Assembly: GCA_900759045.1 (NCBI GenBank)
Contig: CAAETU010000010.1
Location: 1-43,777 of the forward strand
Origin: an uncultured Collinsella sp.
Lineage (GTDB): Bacteria; Actinomycetota; Coriobacteriia; Coriobacteriales; Coriobacteriaceae
DNA length: 43,777 nt
Reading direction: 5' to 3'
Part shown: positions 1 through 8,230 of the stretch, piece by piece
How positions within the stretch are numbered: the first letter of the stretch is position 1
How the letters are laid out: each line of letters opens with the position of its first letter
Made by a program: the position numbers and the translations under genes
Notes under the pieces: model-generated
The model's database searches: none
What the model saw: only the letters and a program-made list of their open reading frames with translations
What the model was told of the DNA's origin: nothing

Positions 1-89
1 ATTAGACACTCACCATTGTCGGCCTAATCCGCGGTCTTTCATGCAGCAGGGGCTCTCAATGTTTTTATGTCCTGCTCATATCGTCTCTG

Positions 90-120
90 CCGGCACAATA
101 GGAACGTCCCCAAGTGCCGG
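90..120. repeat. REP-like hairpin with GTCCC core, copy 1
   Basis: Arms CCGGCAC (90-96) and GTGCCGG (114-120) enclose a loop containing GGAACGTCCCC. The layout (short perfect arms, loop with GTCCC near the 3' arm) recurs at 38234, 40029, 40846 and 42564 with different arms. It lies downstream of glmM in otherwise gene-free sequence at 1-200. The family assignment is my inference from shared layout. Confidence 0.5.
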
Positions 121-172
121 AAAATGAAATTGAACGTCAGATTGCCGCTTGGGGCCGTTTGCAGCGTCGAGC

Positions 173-202
173 AGTTACGCGGTTTGGTAAAACCGCGTAA
201 CT
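173..202. terminator. Hairpin at the glmM stop codon
   Basis: A 13-bp perfect inverted repeat (173-185 with 190-202, loop of 4) overlaps the glmM stop codon at 201-203. No T-run follows the stem on the minus strand, so it may be an mRNA 3'-end stabiliser or a weak terminator rather than a classical intrinsic terminator. Confidence 0.5.
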
Positions 203-1532
203 AAAGAGCTTCCAGCGCCGCGGCGATGCGCTTCATGGCAACGTCGGCAGCTGCCTGGTCGGGAGCTTCGGCCAAAACGCGAATCACCGACTCGGTTCCA
301 CTCTTGCGCACCAGCACGCGGCCCTCGCCCGCCAGCGACGCCTCGGCCTCGGCAATCGCATTCTGCACGCCCATGTTCTCGAGCGCGGCATCCTTGTCGG
401 CCACGCGCACGGCAACCTGCGCCTGCGGCAACAGCTTGCACGGAGCTGTGAGCTGCGAGAGCGTCTCGCGCTCGGCGCGAATCACTTCCATCACGCGCAG
501 CGAGGTCATAATGCCGTCGCCCGTGCGCTCGATATCGCCAAAGATCGTATGACCCGTTTGCTCGCCGCCCAGGCTGTAGCCGCCCTCGCGCATCTTTGCA
601 TACACGTGACGGTCGCCCACGCCACTGGTCACGGCGCTTAGGCCGGCAAGCTCCAGCGACTTGATCAGGCCAAAGTTGCTGGCAATCGTCGGCACCACGG
701 TACCGCCCGAGAGACGCCCGTGCTTGTTCAGGTATACGCCGCACACGTACAGGATCTGGTCGCCGTCGACCACGCGGCCGCGCTCATCCACGGCCAAGCA
801 GCGGTCGGCATCGCCGTCGTAGGCAAAGCCCACGTCCAGGCCCTGCTCCACCACATGGCGCTGCAGGCGCTCCATATGCGTGGAGCCGCAGTCGACGTTG
901 ATGTTAAAGCCGTCGGGCGCGGCGTTGATCACACGCACGTCGGCGCCCAGCGCGTCGAACACCGGCTTGGCCACCGAGGATGCCGAGCCGTTGGCGCAGT
1001 CGAGACCAATCTTGACGCCCTGCAGCGAAAAGTTCGCGCTGGCGATGAGCGAGGCGATGTAGCGGTTGCGACCCTGCATATAGTCCACCGTGGCGCCGAT
1101 GTGGTTGCCCGTTGCCAGCGGCACCTCGCCCTTGCCATCGATATAGTCCTCGATGAGCTCCAGCACGTCCTCGTCCATCTTAAAGCCGTCGCTGTTGACG
1201 AGCTTAATGCCGTTATCGCAAAACGGGTTGTGGCTCGCGCTGATCATGATGCCGCAATCGAAGCAGCCCTCCACGGTCTGATGCGCCACGCCCGGCGTCG
1301 GGATCACGTGCAGCATGTAGGCGTCCGCGCCGCTCGCGACCAAGCCGCTCACCAGCGCCGCCTCGAACATATAGCTCGAGCGACGCGTGTCCTTGCCCAC
1401 GATCACGCGCGCCTTAGCCCCGCGGTTGGCGCCGTAATACCAACCCACAAAACGGCCGATCTTATAAGCGTGCTCTACCGTCAGCCCAACGTTGGCCTCG
1501 CCGCGAAAGCCGTCGGTGCCAAAGTACTTCAT
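201..1532 (-). CDS. glmM: Phosphoglucosamine mutase GlmM
   Basis: Interconverts glucosamine-6-phosphate and glucosamine-1-phosphate in the cytoplasm, feeding UDP-GlcNAc and hence peptidoglycan synthesis. The 443-residue length is normal for the family. The N-terminus carries the FGTDGFRG start typical of GlmM. The phosphoserine loop SASHNP is at residues 98-103 with Ser100 as the phosphorylated residue. The metal loop DGDADR is at 239-244, followed by the sugar-binding GGEQTGH and a C-terminal phosphate-binding RKSGTES loop. All catalytic parts are present, so the enzyme should be active. It starts 3 bases after the stop of the DUF4012 gene on the same strand, so the two are probably co-transcribed. 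A hairpin overlaps its stop codon. Confidence 0.97.
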   Translation of the reverse strand: MKYFGTDGFRGEANVGLTVEHAYKIGRFVGWYYGANRGAKARVIVGKDTRRSSYMFEAALVSGLVASGADAYMLHVIPTPGVAHQTVEGCFDCGIMISASHNPFCDNGIKLVNSDGFKMDEDVLELIEDYIDGKGEVPLATGNHIGATVDYMQGRNRYIASLIASANFSLQGVKIGLDCANGSASSVAKPVFDALGADVRVINAAPDGFNINVDCGSTHMERLQRHVVEQGLDVGFAYDGDADRCLAVDERGRVVDGDQILYVCGVYLNKHGRLSGGTVVPTIASNFGLIKSLELAGLSAVTSGVGDRHVYAKMREGGYSLGGEQTGHTIFGDIERTGDGIMTSLRVMEVIRAERETLSQLTAPCKLLPQAQVAVRVADKDAALENMGVQNAIAEAEASLAGEGRVLVRKSGTESVIRVLAEAPDQAAADVAMKRIAAALEAL

Positions 1533-1535
1533 ATC

Positions 1536-3893
1536 TTACTTATCCTGTTCAAACGTTTGAGCGGTTGGCGTGGTGCGAACCTTAAGCGCTTTGTGCCCAG
1601 AGTCCTTCGAAGTCGTAACCGTGTACTCGACCTTTATGTCTTGTCCAAGAAGCATGTGGACGCCGCCCCATGCAACCTTCAGACCATCGTGCGTCGCTTC
1701 GTTCATCTCGATAGAACCGGAGCCCGAAGTCTTAATGTCCGAAATGCTGCCTCCCGCGGGAGCATAGAGATAGAGCCTCAGCACCTCGTCATCAATATCC
1801 TGGCTAATGCCGTTATGGCCCTGGAAATAACCAGGCATCTCGGCCTTCTCCTGGGGGGTCATCGTGTTCTTGAGCGTGGTGGTCACTCGATACGTCGTCG
1901 AGCCATCGGCATTTTCAACCGAAGAATCGATGGTGACTCGCTTATCAAGGAACCAATCCATCTTTGAATAGCTGTAGTTGTTCACATAGACGCCCAAGAT
2001 CGGAGCCTCCGACGCATCGGCTTGGAGGGCGCCCGATATTCCAAGAGCCTTCGCGGCCTTTTCCTCGTCATCGTTTCTCGAATACATGAGGATGCGACCC
2101 TCGGAAGCACCCTTTTCGATGGCGGCAGCGATCTTAGTAATATCGCTGGAGCCCAGTTCGTCAACGATCTTGTTAAAAGCCGATCCGGCAACCGCCGCAA
2201 AAATGGCGTCCTGTTCCTCTACCGGGTAATTCCAATAAATATCGTGCAGCAGCACCTTTGCAGCGTTGCTTCCGTCGACGACGGTGCCGTCGGGAAGCTG
2301 CGTGCCACCTACAATGCCGAGCATATACTGCAAAAATACCGGATCGACTGCAAATACGCCGTCGATGTCATCTCCGACAATGGCCTTCTGCATATCGCTG
2401 GCAAGCTGAGCCGCACGCGGATAATCAGGCGTCATCGTAACGTCGCCCATCGTGTATCCGAGCGTGTTGAAACCGGTCAGGCCCCATCCGGTCGTGAACA
2501 AGTTTGCCTCTTCATCGGTGATGGGAAGCGGACTCAAAGGCTCTTTCATCATGTCGACTTTGACAAAATCGCCCAGTTCGAGCTTACCGTCAGTCACTGA
2601 CATCACGCCGCGAGAACCGGGGAAACCGCCGCAGGCGCGGATCTCGACATTGCTCATCGCGAGCACAAGATAATGGCGCGTCTGGCCGTTGGCGCCAAGC
2701 ATCTGGGGCAGAACGGGAGCGACCTTCTCTGCCGCGTCGACTACACCGTTCAGGGTGGCAAAGCCGTCCTTTGCCTTATCGACCAGCTCGGTCACCTGGG
2801 CGATATGTGTATCGCCAATACCCTGCACCTTTTTGTTGGCGCTCTTGAACGCCTTCGAGCTATCGGAGAGCGAATCGGCGACCGCCTGCAGCGCGGACAC
2901 GTTGATTGTCCCGTCCTGGAACAGCTTGCCGGGCGTTGCCTGAGCGAGATTATCGGCCATGGGGACCAGCGCGCCGCTCGAAACATCGGACAGAGCGTCG
3001 ACCATGGTGCGGGCGGCGTTAATATCGCCGCCGTACACCGGAATGAACGAAGCCATCGTCCACACCGGACTCGAGGTCTCCTTCTTCATGCTGCTGCAGA
3101 GCTCGTCGATCTTTTTCGCATCATCGGGCAGGGTCGAAAAATCGCCCGACGTGACCTTGTCCTTAAGGCCGCCGACGATCTCGACAGTTTCCTTTGCCTG
3201 GCTCTTCACGGTTTTTGCCGAGTTAAACAGCATGAAGCCACTCACGCCAAAAGCGACAAGAACCACCGCGACGATGGCAGCGGCAACGGCTGCAACGCGA
3301 CGCTTCTTGCGCTCGCCCTTGCGATGGCGATGGCGAACCAGGCCGTTCGAGGTCGGGCTCGTCGAGGAATCACCGCCGTAGTTCAAGCCAAAATCGTAAT
3401 AATCTTCTTTAGAGCCCGAGCCCTTAAACTCGGCACCGTCGTCATTGAGACGGGCAAACGTGCCGGTTTCGGAAGCGCCCGTATAGATAGTGCCTAGGTT
3501 ACCCGTAAGCCCTGCGTCTTCAGCAGAAGAAGCACTATTGGCGGGATTGGCAGAGTTGATGGGGCTGGCGTTGTGGGCGCGATGAGCGTTGTTAGCGGGG
3601 CCAGTGGAGCCGGCGACATTTGCACCGCCCGTTGGCGCCGGACGGACCCCGGCCGACGAAGCCGCAGAGCCCGACCCGCCCGGAAATGCCTGCCTGCCTA
3701 CGCGACCAGCCTGTTTTGCCTTTTGAGACTGTTCGTACAGAGCGGCAAACATCGCCGTTTCGCCCGGAGACGTACGGTTGCCAGCACCGTTTTGGCTGGA
3801 TCCACTCGGTACGTCAGCGTTTCCAGTCCCATTTGAACGCGGCGGAACTGCAGAGCGCTCGCCGTCGCCGTTCTTAAAGTGGTTACCAGCCAT
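1536..3893 (-). CDS. DUF4012 family membrane protein
   Basis: A 785-residue protein with three visible parts: a low-complexity N-terminal region rich in Asn, Ala, Ser and Gly (about 1-185), a basic stretch RHRHRKGERKKRR followed by one transmembrane helix (about 200-223), and a large extracytoplasmic part. The segment around 413-430, including NVEIRACGGFPGS, matches the signature of DUF4012 proteins, which are found in Actinobacteria and Firmicutes, often near cell-wall or polysaccharide genes. The family's function is not known. Co-transcription with glmM would fit an envelope role, which is inference. The N-terminal tail is cytoplasmic if the positive-inside rule holds. Confidence 0.85.
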   Translation of the reverse strand: MAGNHFKNGDGERSAVPPRSNGTGNADVPSGSSQNGAGNRTSPGETAMFAALYEQSQKAKQAGRVGRQAFPGGSGSAASSAGVRPAPTGGANVAGSTGPANNAHRAHNASPINSANPANSASSAEDAGLTGNLGTIYTGASETGTFARLNDDGAEFKGSGSKEDYYDFGLNYGGDSSTSPTSNGLVRHRHRKGERKKRRVAAVAAAIVAVVLVAFGVSGFMLFNSAKTVKSQAKETVEIVGGLKDKVTSGDFSTLPDDAKKIDELCSSMKKETSSPVWTMASFIPVYGGDINAARTMVDALSDVSSGALVPMADNLAQATPGKLFQDGTINVSALQAVADSLSDSSKAFKSANKKVQGIGDTHIAQVTELVDKAKDGFATLNGVVDAAEKVAPVLPQMLGANGQTRHYLVLAMSNVEIRACGGFPGSRGVMSVTDGKLELGDFVKVDMMKEPLSPLPITDEEANLFTTGWGLTGFNTLGYTMGDVTMTPDYPRAAQLASDMQKAIVGDDIDGVFAVDPVFLQYMLGIVGGTQLPDGTVVDGSNAAKVLLHDIYWNYPVEEQDAIFAAVAGSAFNKIVDELGSSDITKIAAAIEKGASEGRILMYSRNDDEEKAAKALGISGALQADASEAPILGVYVNNYSYSKMDWFLDKRVTIDSSVENADGSTTYRVTTTLKNTMTPQEKAEMPGYFQGHNGISQDIDDEVLRLYLYAPAGGSISDIKTSGSGSIEMNEATHDGLKVAWGGVHMLLGQDIKVEYTVTTSKDSGHKALKVRTTPTAQTFEQDK

Positions 3894-4032
3894 AGAGGAG
3901 TCCTCGCAATACTAAAAGTCAATAACGCTATTAGTTTATGACATATTTGGCATCGTCAGTTAAACTCCAGATGCAGGCACCAATTCGCGGAATTGTGGTG
4001 CAACACCGCGTCCGTCTAGGCAGCGGCGTGAG

Positions 4033-5055
4033 CTATGCCGTCAGGAACATCATCACGATGATCATGGCAAAGCCGATAAGGTCGGTCGGCAAAAACATCG
4101 TGCCCAGCATAACGGCACTCGTGATGGTCGCCGAGACCGGCTCCACAGTTCCGATGAGGCTCGCACGCACCGAGCCGATGTCCTTAACGCCCTGCATATA
4201 CAGCATGTAGGCAAAAAACGAGCCAATGACCACAAACACCGCGAGCGCCTCGATACCGGCAGCATCGAGCGCCGGCATATGAGCCCACGGCTGCACGAAG
4301 ACGCACGAGACCACGCCCGCTGTGAGCATGGCTGAGCCCGTAACGATGGAACTGCCGTATTCGGGCAGAATCTTGGCGGGAATCACCGCCATACAGGCTG
4401 CGCTAACCGCACACATAAGGCCCGCAACCAGGCCGAGCGGCGAGATGCTCAGGCTGGTGGGGTCACCGCCGGTAGCGATTAAAAAGGTGCCGCCGAGGGC
4501 TAGACCAATGCCGATCGTCTCGCGTGCGCGCGGCATGCGGCGATCGACCACGCAGGCGTAACCCATGATGATGACCAGCTGCAGGCACTGAAGGACCGTC
4601 GCGGTTCCGGCGTTGGTCAGGCGCACGGCCGAAAGATAGCAGAACTGGTTGAACAGCAGGCCAAAGGCGGTAAAGAGCAACAGCTGCTTGCGGTCGGCCG
4701 GCGTCGTCCAAAGCTTGACCAGGCGCGCACGGTCGCGCGCGACCACCACGGCCATAAAGAGCAGGCCGGCGAGAATCTGGCGCACGCTCATGAGCCACAG
4801 CGTATCGACATGGTAGGTACCGAACAGGAAGCTCGCGCTGGTGCCCGAAAAACCCCAAAACGAACCGCCCGCCAGCGTGGCCAGAACGCCCGTAATCATC
4901 TTGCGCGACGACGCATCGTTGAGGCGCTCGCGCCATGCACGGCGGGTGCTGCGGCTGAGCTCGTCAGTTCCCTCGGGCATGACAAAATCGGACGCCGCCG
5001 TCATCGGTACCGAAGCCTTTTCGCGTGCACGCTGCGCTGAGCGCTCCTGCTCCAT
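4033..5055 (-). CDS. EamA/DMT-family transporter
   Basis: A 340-residue polytopic membrane protein with about ten hydrophobic segments after a polar N-terminal tail of some 45 residues. The repeated two-half layout, GGSFWGFSGTS near the first helix and GTVEPVSATITS near the ninth, is typical of the drug/metabolite transporter (EamA) superfamily. The substrate cannot be told from sequence. It has a GGGGAG ribosome site before the ATG. It lies between the glmM pair and the SipW/TasA operon, with about 130 bp on each side, so it is probably its own unit. Confidence 0.88.
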   Translation of the reverse strand: MEQERSAQRAREKASVPMTAASDFVMPEGTDELSRSTRRAWRERLNDASSRKMITGVLATLAGGSFWGFSGTSASFLFGTYHVDTLWLMSVRQILAGLLFMAVVVARDRARLVKLWTTPADRKQLLLFTAFGLLFNQFCYLSAVRLTNAGTATVLQCLQLVIIMGYACVVDRRMPRARETIGIGLALGGTFLIATGGDPTSLSISPLGLVAGLMCAVSAACMAVIPAKILPEYGSSIVTGSAMLTAGVVSCVFVQPWAHMPALDAAGIEALAVFVVIGSFFAYMLYMQGVKDIGSVRASLIGTVEPVSATITSAVMLGTMFLPTDLIGFAMIIVMMFLTA

Positions 5056-5180
5056 TCCACTCCCCCGAAATCAATTGGCAACAAAGCGCTCAAACTGTAG
5101 CACGAATATTGGCATGAAAAAGCAGACGATTCGGAACATCTATGGGCGTCCAAATTGCAGGGACGAAAGGCGCAGACGTG

Positions 5181-5888
5181 CTATGCCGAGTGGTTGGAAT
5201 CGCTTGGGGCACCGGGGTCGGCTTCCGCACTTCCATCAGTATGGTCGCCGTCGCTCTGCTCCTTGGCGCCGTCCTGGCCCTCCTGCTCGCGGCGACGCTT
5301 TTCGCGAATCTGTTCCACGGCAGCGCGCAGGGCGGCCTCGTCCTCGGCACGCGCCACATCTTGCGTGGCCTTAACCATATGGCGAATCTCGAGCACCAGC
5401 AGCACGATCAGCGGCACCACGATCAGCGGAAAGAACAGCAGCGGGTTGGTGAGCAACGAGACCACCACGCCCAGCCCCGCCGAGACAAAGACCACGCAGC
5501 CCACCACATCGGCGGCGGGCACGGGCGCGGCGTCCTCGACCGGATTGGCGTCGCCCTTGGTGCGGTAAACCGGCGTGCCGTCGGCCGCATCCTCCACGGC
5601 AACGATGCGATGCGTGTTGAGCGAACCCTCCAGCGCGTCATCGGACGAATGGAAGGTGATGATATCGCCGACCTGGTAGACCTGGCTGTTGTCGGTATCG
5701 ACGACGATAAACGAATGCACGGGAATCGCCGGCTCCATCGAGCCGGTCAGCGTACGCATAAAGCCGTAGCCCATGATGGTGGGAATCTCGCCGGCGGGCG
5801 TGAACACCGTGCGCAGCAACACCACAAAGGCGACCAGGATCACCACGGTCGCCAACACGTTGATCACGCGGAGCACGTGCTTCATCAC
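5181..5888 (-). CDS. SipW-type signal peptidase I (copy 1)
   Basis: A membrane serine peptidase of the ER/SipW type, which uses Ser-His rather than the Ser-Lys pair of bacterial LepB. An N-terminal helix spans about 8-27. The catalytic serine lies in TGSMEP (Ser50) and the histidine in NTHR (His93). Two further hydrophobic stretches lie near 125-165 and the tail is charged (about 170-235). SipW enzymes mature TasA and camelysin-like fibre proteins, so its likely substrates are the TasA-like proteins of the same operon. The GTG at 5888 overlaps the upstream stop by 4 bases and sits 9 bases after AGGA; the ATG at 5885 is the alternative start. It is the last gene of the operon. Confidence 0.9.
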   Translation of the reverse strand: MMKHVLRVINVLATVVILVAFVVLLRTVFTPAGEIPTIMGYGFMRTLTGSMEPAIPVHSFIVVDTDNSQVYQVGDIITFHSSDDALEGSLNTHRIVAVEDAADGTPVYRTKGDANPVEDAAPVPAADVVGCVVFVSAGLGVVVSLLTNPLLFFPLIVVPLIVLLVLEIRHMVKATQDVARAEDEAALRAAVEQIREKRRREQEGQDGAKEQSDGDHTDGSAEADPGAPSDSNHSA

Positions 5889-8131
5889 TTGTCGGCGTCC
5901 TTTGCGGAAGTCTCGGAGTCGTCAGCGACCTCGGCCTCGGTGGCATCCGCCGCAGAAGCGCCATCCTCGTCAGGCGCGGCGGCCACGCCCTCGCCAGCCT
6001 CGCCGCGCAGACGAGCCAGCAGATAGCGCGACAGGCTGTTGCCCTCGGCACGGCGCTCGGCACGGGCGCGATCGCGCTCGGCCTGCTCCAGCTCATGCGC
6101 CAACGAGTCCAAGCGCTGCTGCATCTCCGCGCGGACGGCCTCGAGCTCGTGCTCGTGCGTGGCCTTGGCGGCGGCGAGTTCCTGCTCAATGCGCTCCCCC
6201 GCCTCGAGCTCGGCCGCAGCGATACGCGCATCGGCGTCGGCACGGGCCTCCTCGACGGCACGCGCGGCGGCATCGCGCTCGGCAGCGGCAGCGGCGACCT
6301 TCTCGCTGGCGTCCACCGTAGCCTGCTCCACAGCAGAGTCGGCGGCCGCACGGGCGGCATCGATCGCAGCATCGGCTGCCTGCTGAGCAGCGGAAACCTT
6401 CTCCTCGGCCGCGGCAACGGTATCGGCGAGCTTCTGCTCCGCCACAGCAGCAGCGGCGTCGGCCGCCTCGGCCGCGGCACGGGCATCGCGCTCGGCCGTC
6501 AGCTGCACTTCCTCGATCTGCAGCTGGGCGGCGTCCAGCTTGGCATGCAGCTCGGCCACCTCCTTGGCAGATGCCTCGCGCACGCCGGCAAGCTCAGCCG
6601 CGGCGGCGTCCTTGGCGGCCTGCAGCTCGGCGGCATCGGCCGCCGTCTTGGCAGCCAGGGCCGCAGCGGACTCGCTCTTAACCTGCGCGACCTGCTCGGC
6701 GGCCGCCTGCTCTGCGGCCGCAACCTTGGCATCGGCATCGGCACGAACGGCTGCAACCTCGGCATCGACCTCGGCGCGCATCTGCTCAAGCTGCGCCGCC
6801 GCGGTCGAGCGTGCCTCCGCCGCAGCATCCTCGGCAGCCTTCTTGCCGGCCTCGACATCCTCCAGCGAGGCACGCAGTTCCTCGACATCGGCCTCGGCAA
6901 TCTGTGCGCGCTGCGTCAATGCCAGCTCACGCGTCTTGGCCTCGTCCAGCTCGTCGGCCAGGTCGTCACGCTCGTCAGTCAGCGCATGGGCCTGAACTTT
7001 CCAAGACTTGACCTGCCCCTGCAGCTCCTCGATCTGCTCGCGGGCCTCAGCCAGCGCCTGCTCGGCATCGAGCTGGGCCTGCGTGACCTCCTCCACAAAC
7101 ACGCGGCGGACCTCAACATCGGGCAGGTCGGGGCTATCGACCTGCACCTCCTTAATCTCCTTAATAAACTTGGGCGCCACCGGCTCGGGGTGCACGCTCT
7201 CGAGCTCCTGCAGATTGCGCTCGTCGTCGGTCAGGCTCTTAAAGACGGTGTAGTTGTTGATGAGGTTGGTGTACATCTGCACCATGTACTCGTCATCGAG
7301 CGCCAGCGCCTGCTGCTGCACGTCGATGTTGTAGCCCACCTTGTCGTAGCGCTCCATAAACTGCCACAGCTGGTAGCACTTGCGGTAGTTGGGATCCTTC
7401 ATGATGAGGTTGGTGCGCTGGATGGGGCTGCGGACCGCGCTGCAGCCGTTCATGATCTGGCAGAACGACGCGCCACGCAGCGCCATGACCAGACGGCGCA
7501 CGCGGTCGATGCGCATAAAGACGTCCATGTTATCGGCATCGTTCTCGGCAAAGCTCTGGCGGTTCTTGACCGTCATCTCGACGTTGTACTCGATCTCTTC
7601 GTACGCGTCGTCGATCTTGCTGTGCATCTTAAATCGGTTGCGGATCTCGTTGCCCGTCGACCAAAAGATCACATCGGTGCGCTTGTCCACAAACGTCAGC
7701 AGGCGCTGAATCAGGTGGTAGATAAAGCGGTTCTCGTACAGGTCGTACGTCTCGACGGTACTGACGTTGAGGATGTGCGTGGGGTGGACGTCACCATCGT
7801 CGCTCGGCGCCAGGAACTGCGTGTTCTGGCTCAGATGGCGAACGCTATCGGCGCTGATCTTTTTGGCGAGCGAGACCGGCACCACCTCTTCCTCGGTGGT
7901 GATAAAGCGGCGCGGATTTTCGATGATGGTGTTGATGGCGTCGAGCGAGTCCTCGATCATGCTGATCCACTCCTCGTCCACCACCTTGACGAGCTCCTCG
8001 CGCTGCTGCTCGATCGTGGTGCCCGAGGCCTGCGCCATCTCAAACAGATAGCGGAAGTAGCGGCTGTCCTCCTGGATGGGCTCCATCTGCTCGGAGAAGC
8101 TGGTATAGAGGTCCTGAATGGTCTCGGACAT
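5885..8131 (-). CDS. DUF2357-like protein with long alanine-rich coiled coil
   Basis: A 748-residue cytoplasmic protein with no signal peptide. Residues about 1-340 resemble DUF2357 proteins, the usual partners of McrB-like AAA+ ATPases: ETYDLYENRFIYHLIQRL is the family's helix motif, followed by RSPIQRTNLIMKDPNYRK. In most DUF2357 proteins a PD-(D/E)XK nuclease domain follows. Here I see none; residues about 345-710 are instead an Ala/Glu/Lys-rich heptad-like coiled coil, ending in an acidic tail. It follows the AAA+ gene by 99 bp and overlaps the signal peptidase gene downstream. The likely role is an adaptor or scaffold for the ATPase. The DUF2357 call rests on motif recognition only. Confidence 0.7.
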   Translation of the reverse strand: MSETIQDLYTSFSEQMEPIQEDSRYFRYLFEMAQASGTTIEQQREELVKVVDEEWISMIEDSLDAINTIIENPRRFITTEEEVVPVSLAKKISADSVRHLSQNTQFLAPSDDGDVHPTHILNVSTVETYDLYENRFIYHLIQRLLTFVDKRTDVIFWSTGNEIRNRFKMHSKIDDAYEEIEYNVEMTVKNRQSFAENDADNMDVFMRIDRVRRLVMALRGASFCQIMNGCSAVRSPIQRTNLIMKDPNYRKCYQLWQFMERYDKVGYNIDVQQQALALDDEYMVQMYTNLINNYTVFKSLTDDERNLQELESVHPEPVAPKFIKEIKEVQVDSPDLPDVEVRRVFVEEVTQAQLDAEQALAEAREQIEELQGQVKSWKVQAHALTDERDDLADELDEAKTRELALTQRAQIAEADVEELRASLEDVEAGKKAAEDAAAEARSTAAAQLEQMRAEVDAEVAAVRADADAKVAAAEQAAAEQVAQVKSESAAALAAKTAADAAELQAAKDAAAAELAGVREASAKEVAELHAKLDAAQLQIEEVQLTAERDARAAAEAADAAAAVAEQKLADTVAAAEEKVSAAQQAADAAIDAARAAADSAVEQATVDASEKVAAAAAERDAAARAVEEARADADARIAAAELEAGERIEQELAAAKATHEHELEAVRAEMQQRLDSLAHELEQAERDRARAERRAEGNSLSRYLLARLRGEAGEGVAAAPDEDGASAADATEAEVADDSETSAKDADK

Positions 8132-8230
8132 GGGTTACTCCATAGGTTGGATCGATCGGTAAGGGGCGGAGCGACGTCACGTAGGGCAAACGCTACTGAT
8201 TGTCTTGTCCCACGCCCCGCGCTTACGGCA

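Noticed and set aside
720..1967. Plus-strand frame across glmM and the DUF4012 gene
   Set aside because: It is antisense to two recognised genes and shows no domain.
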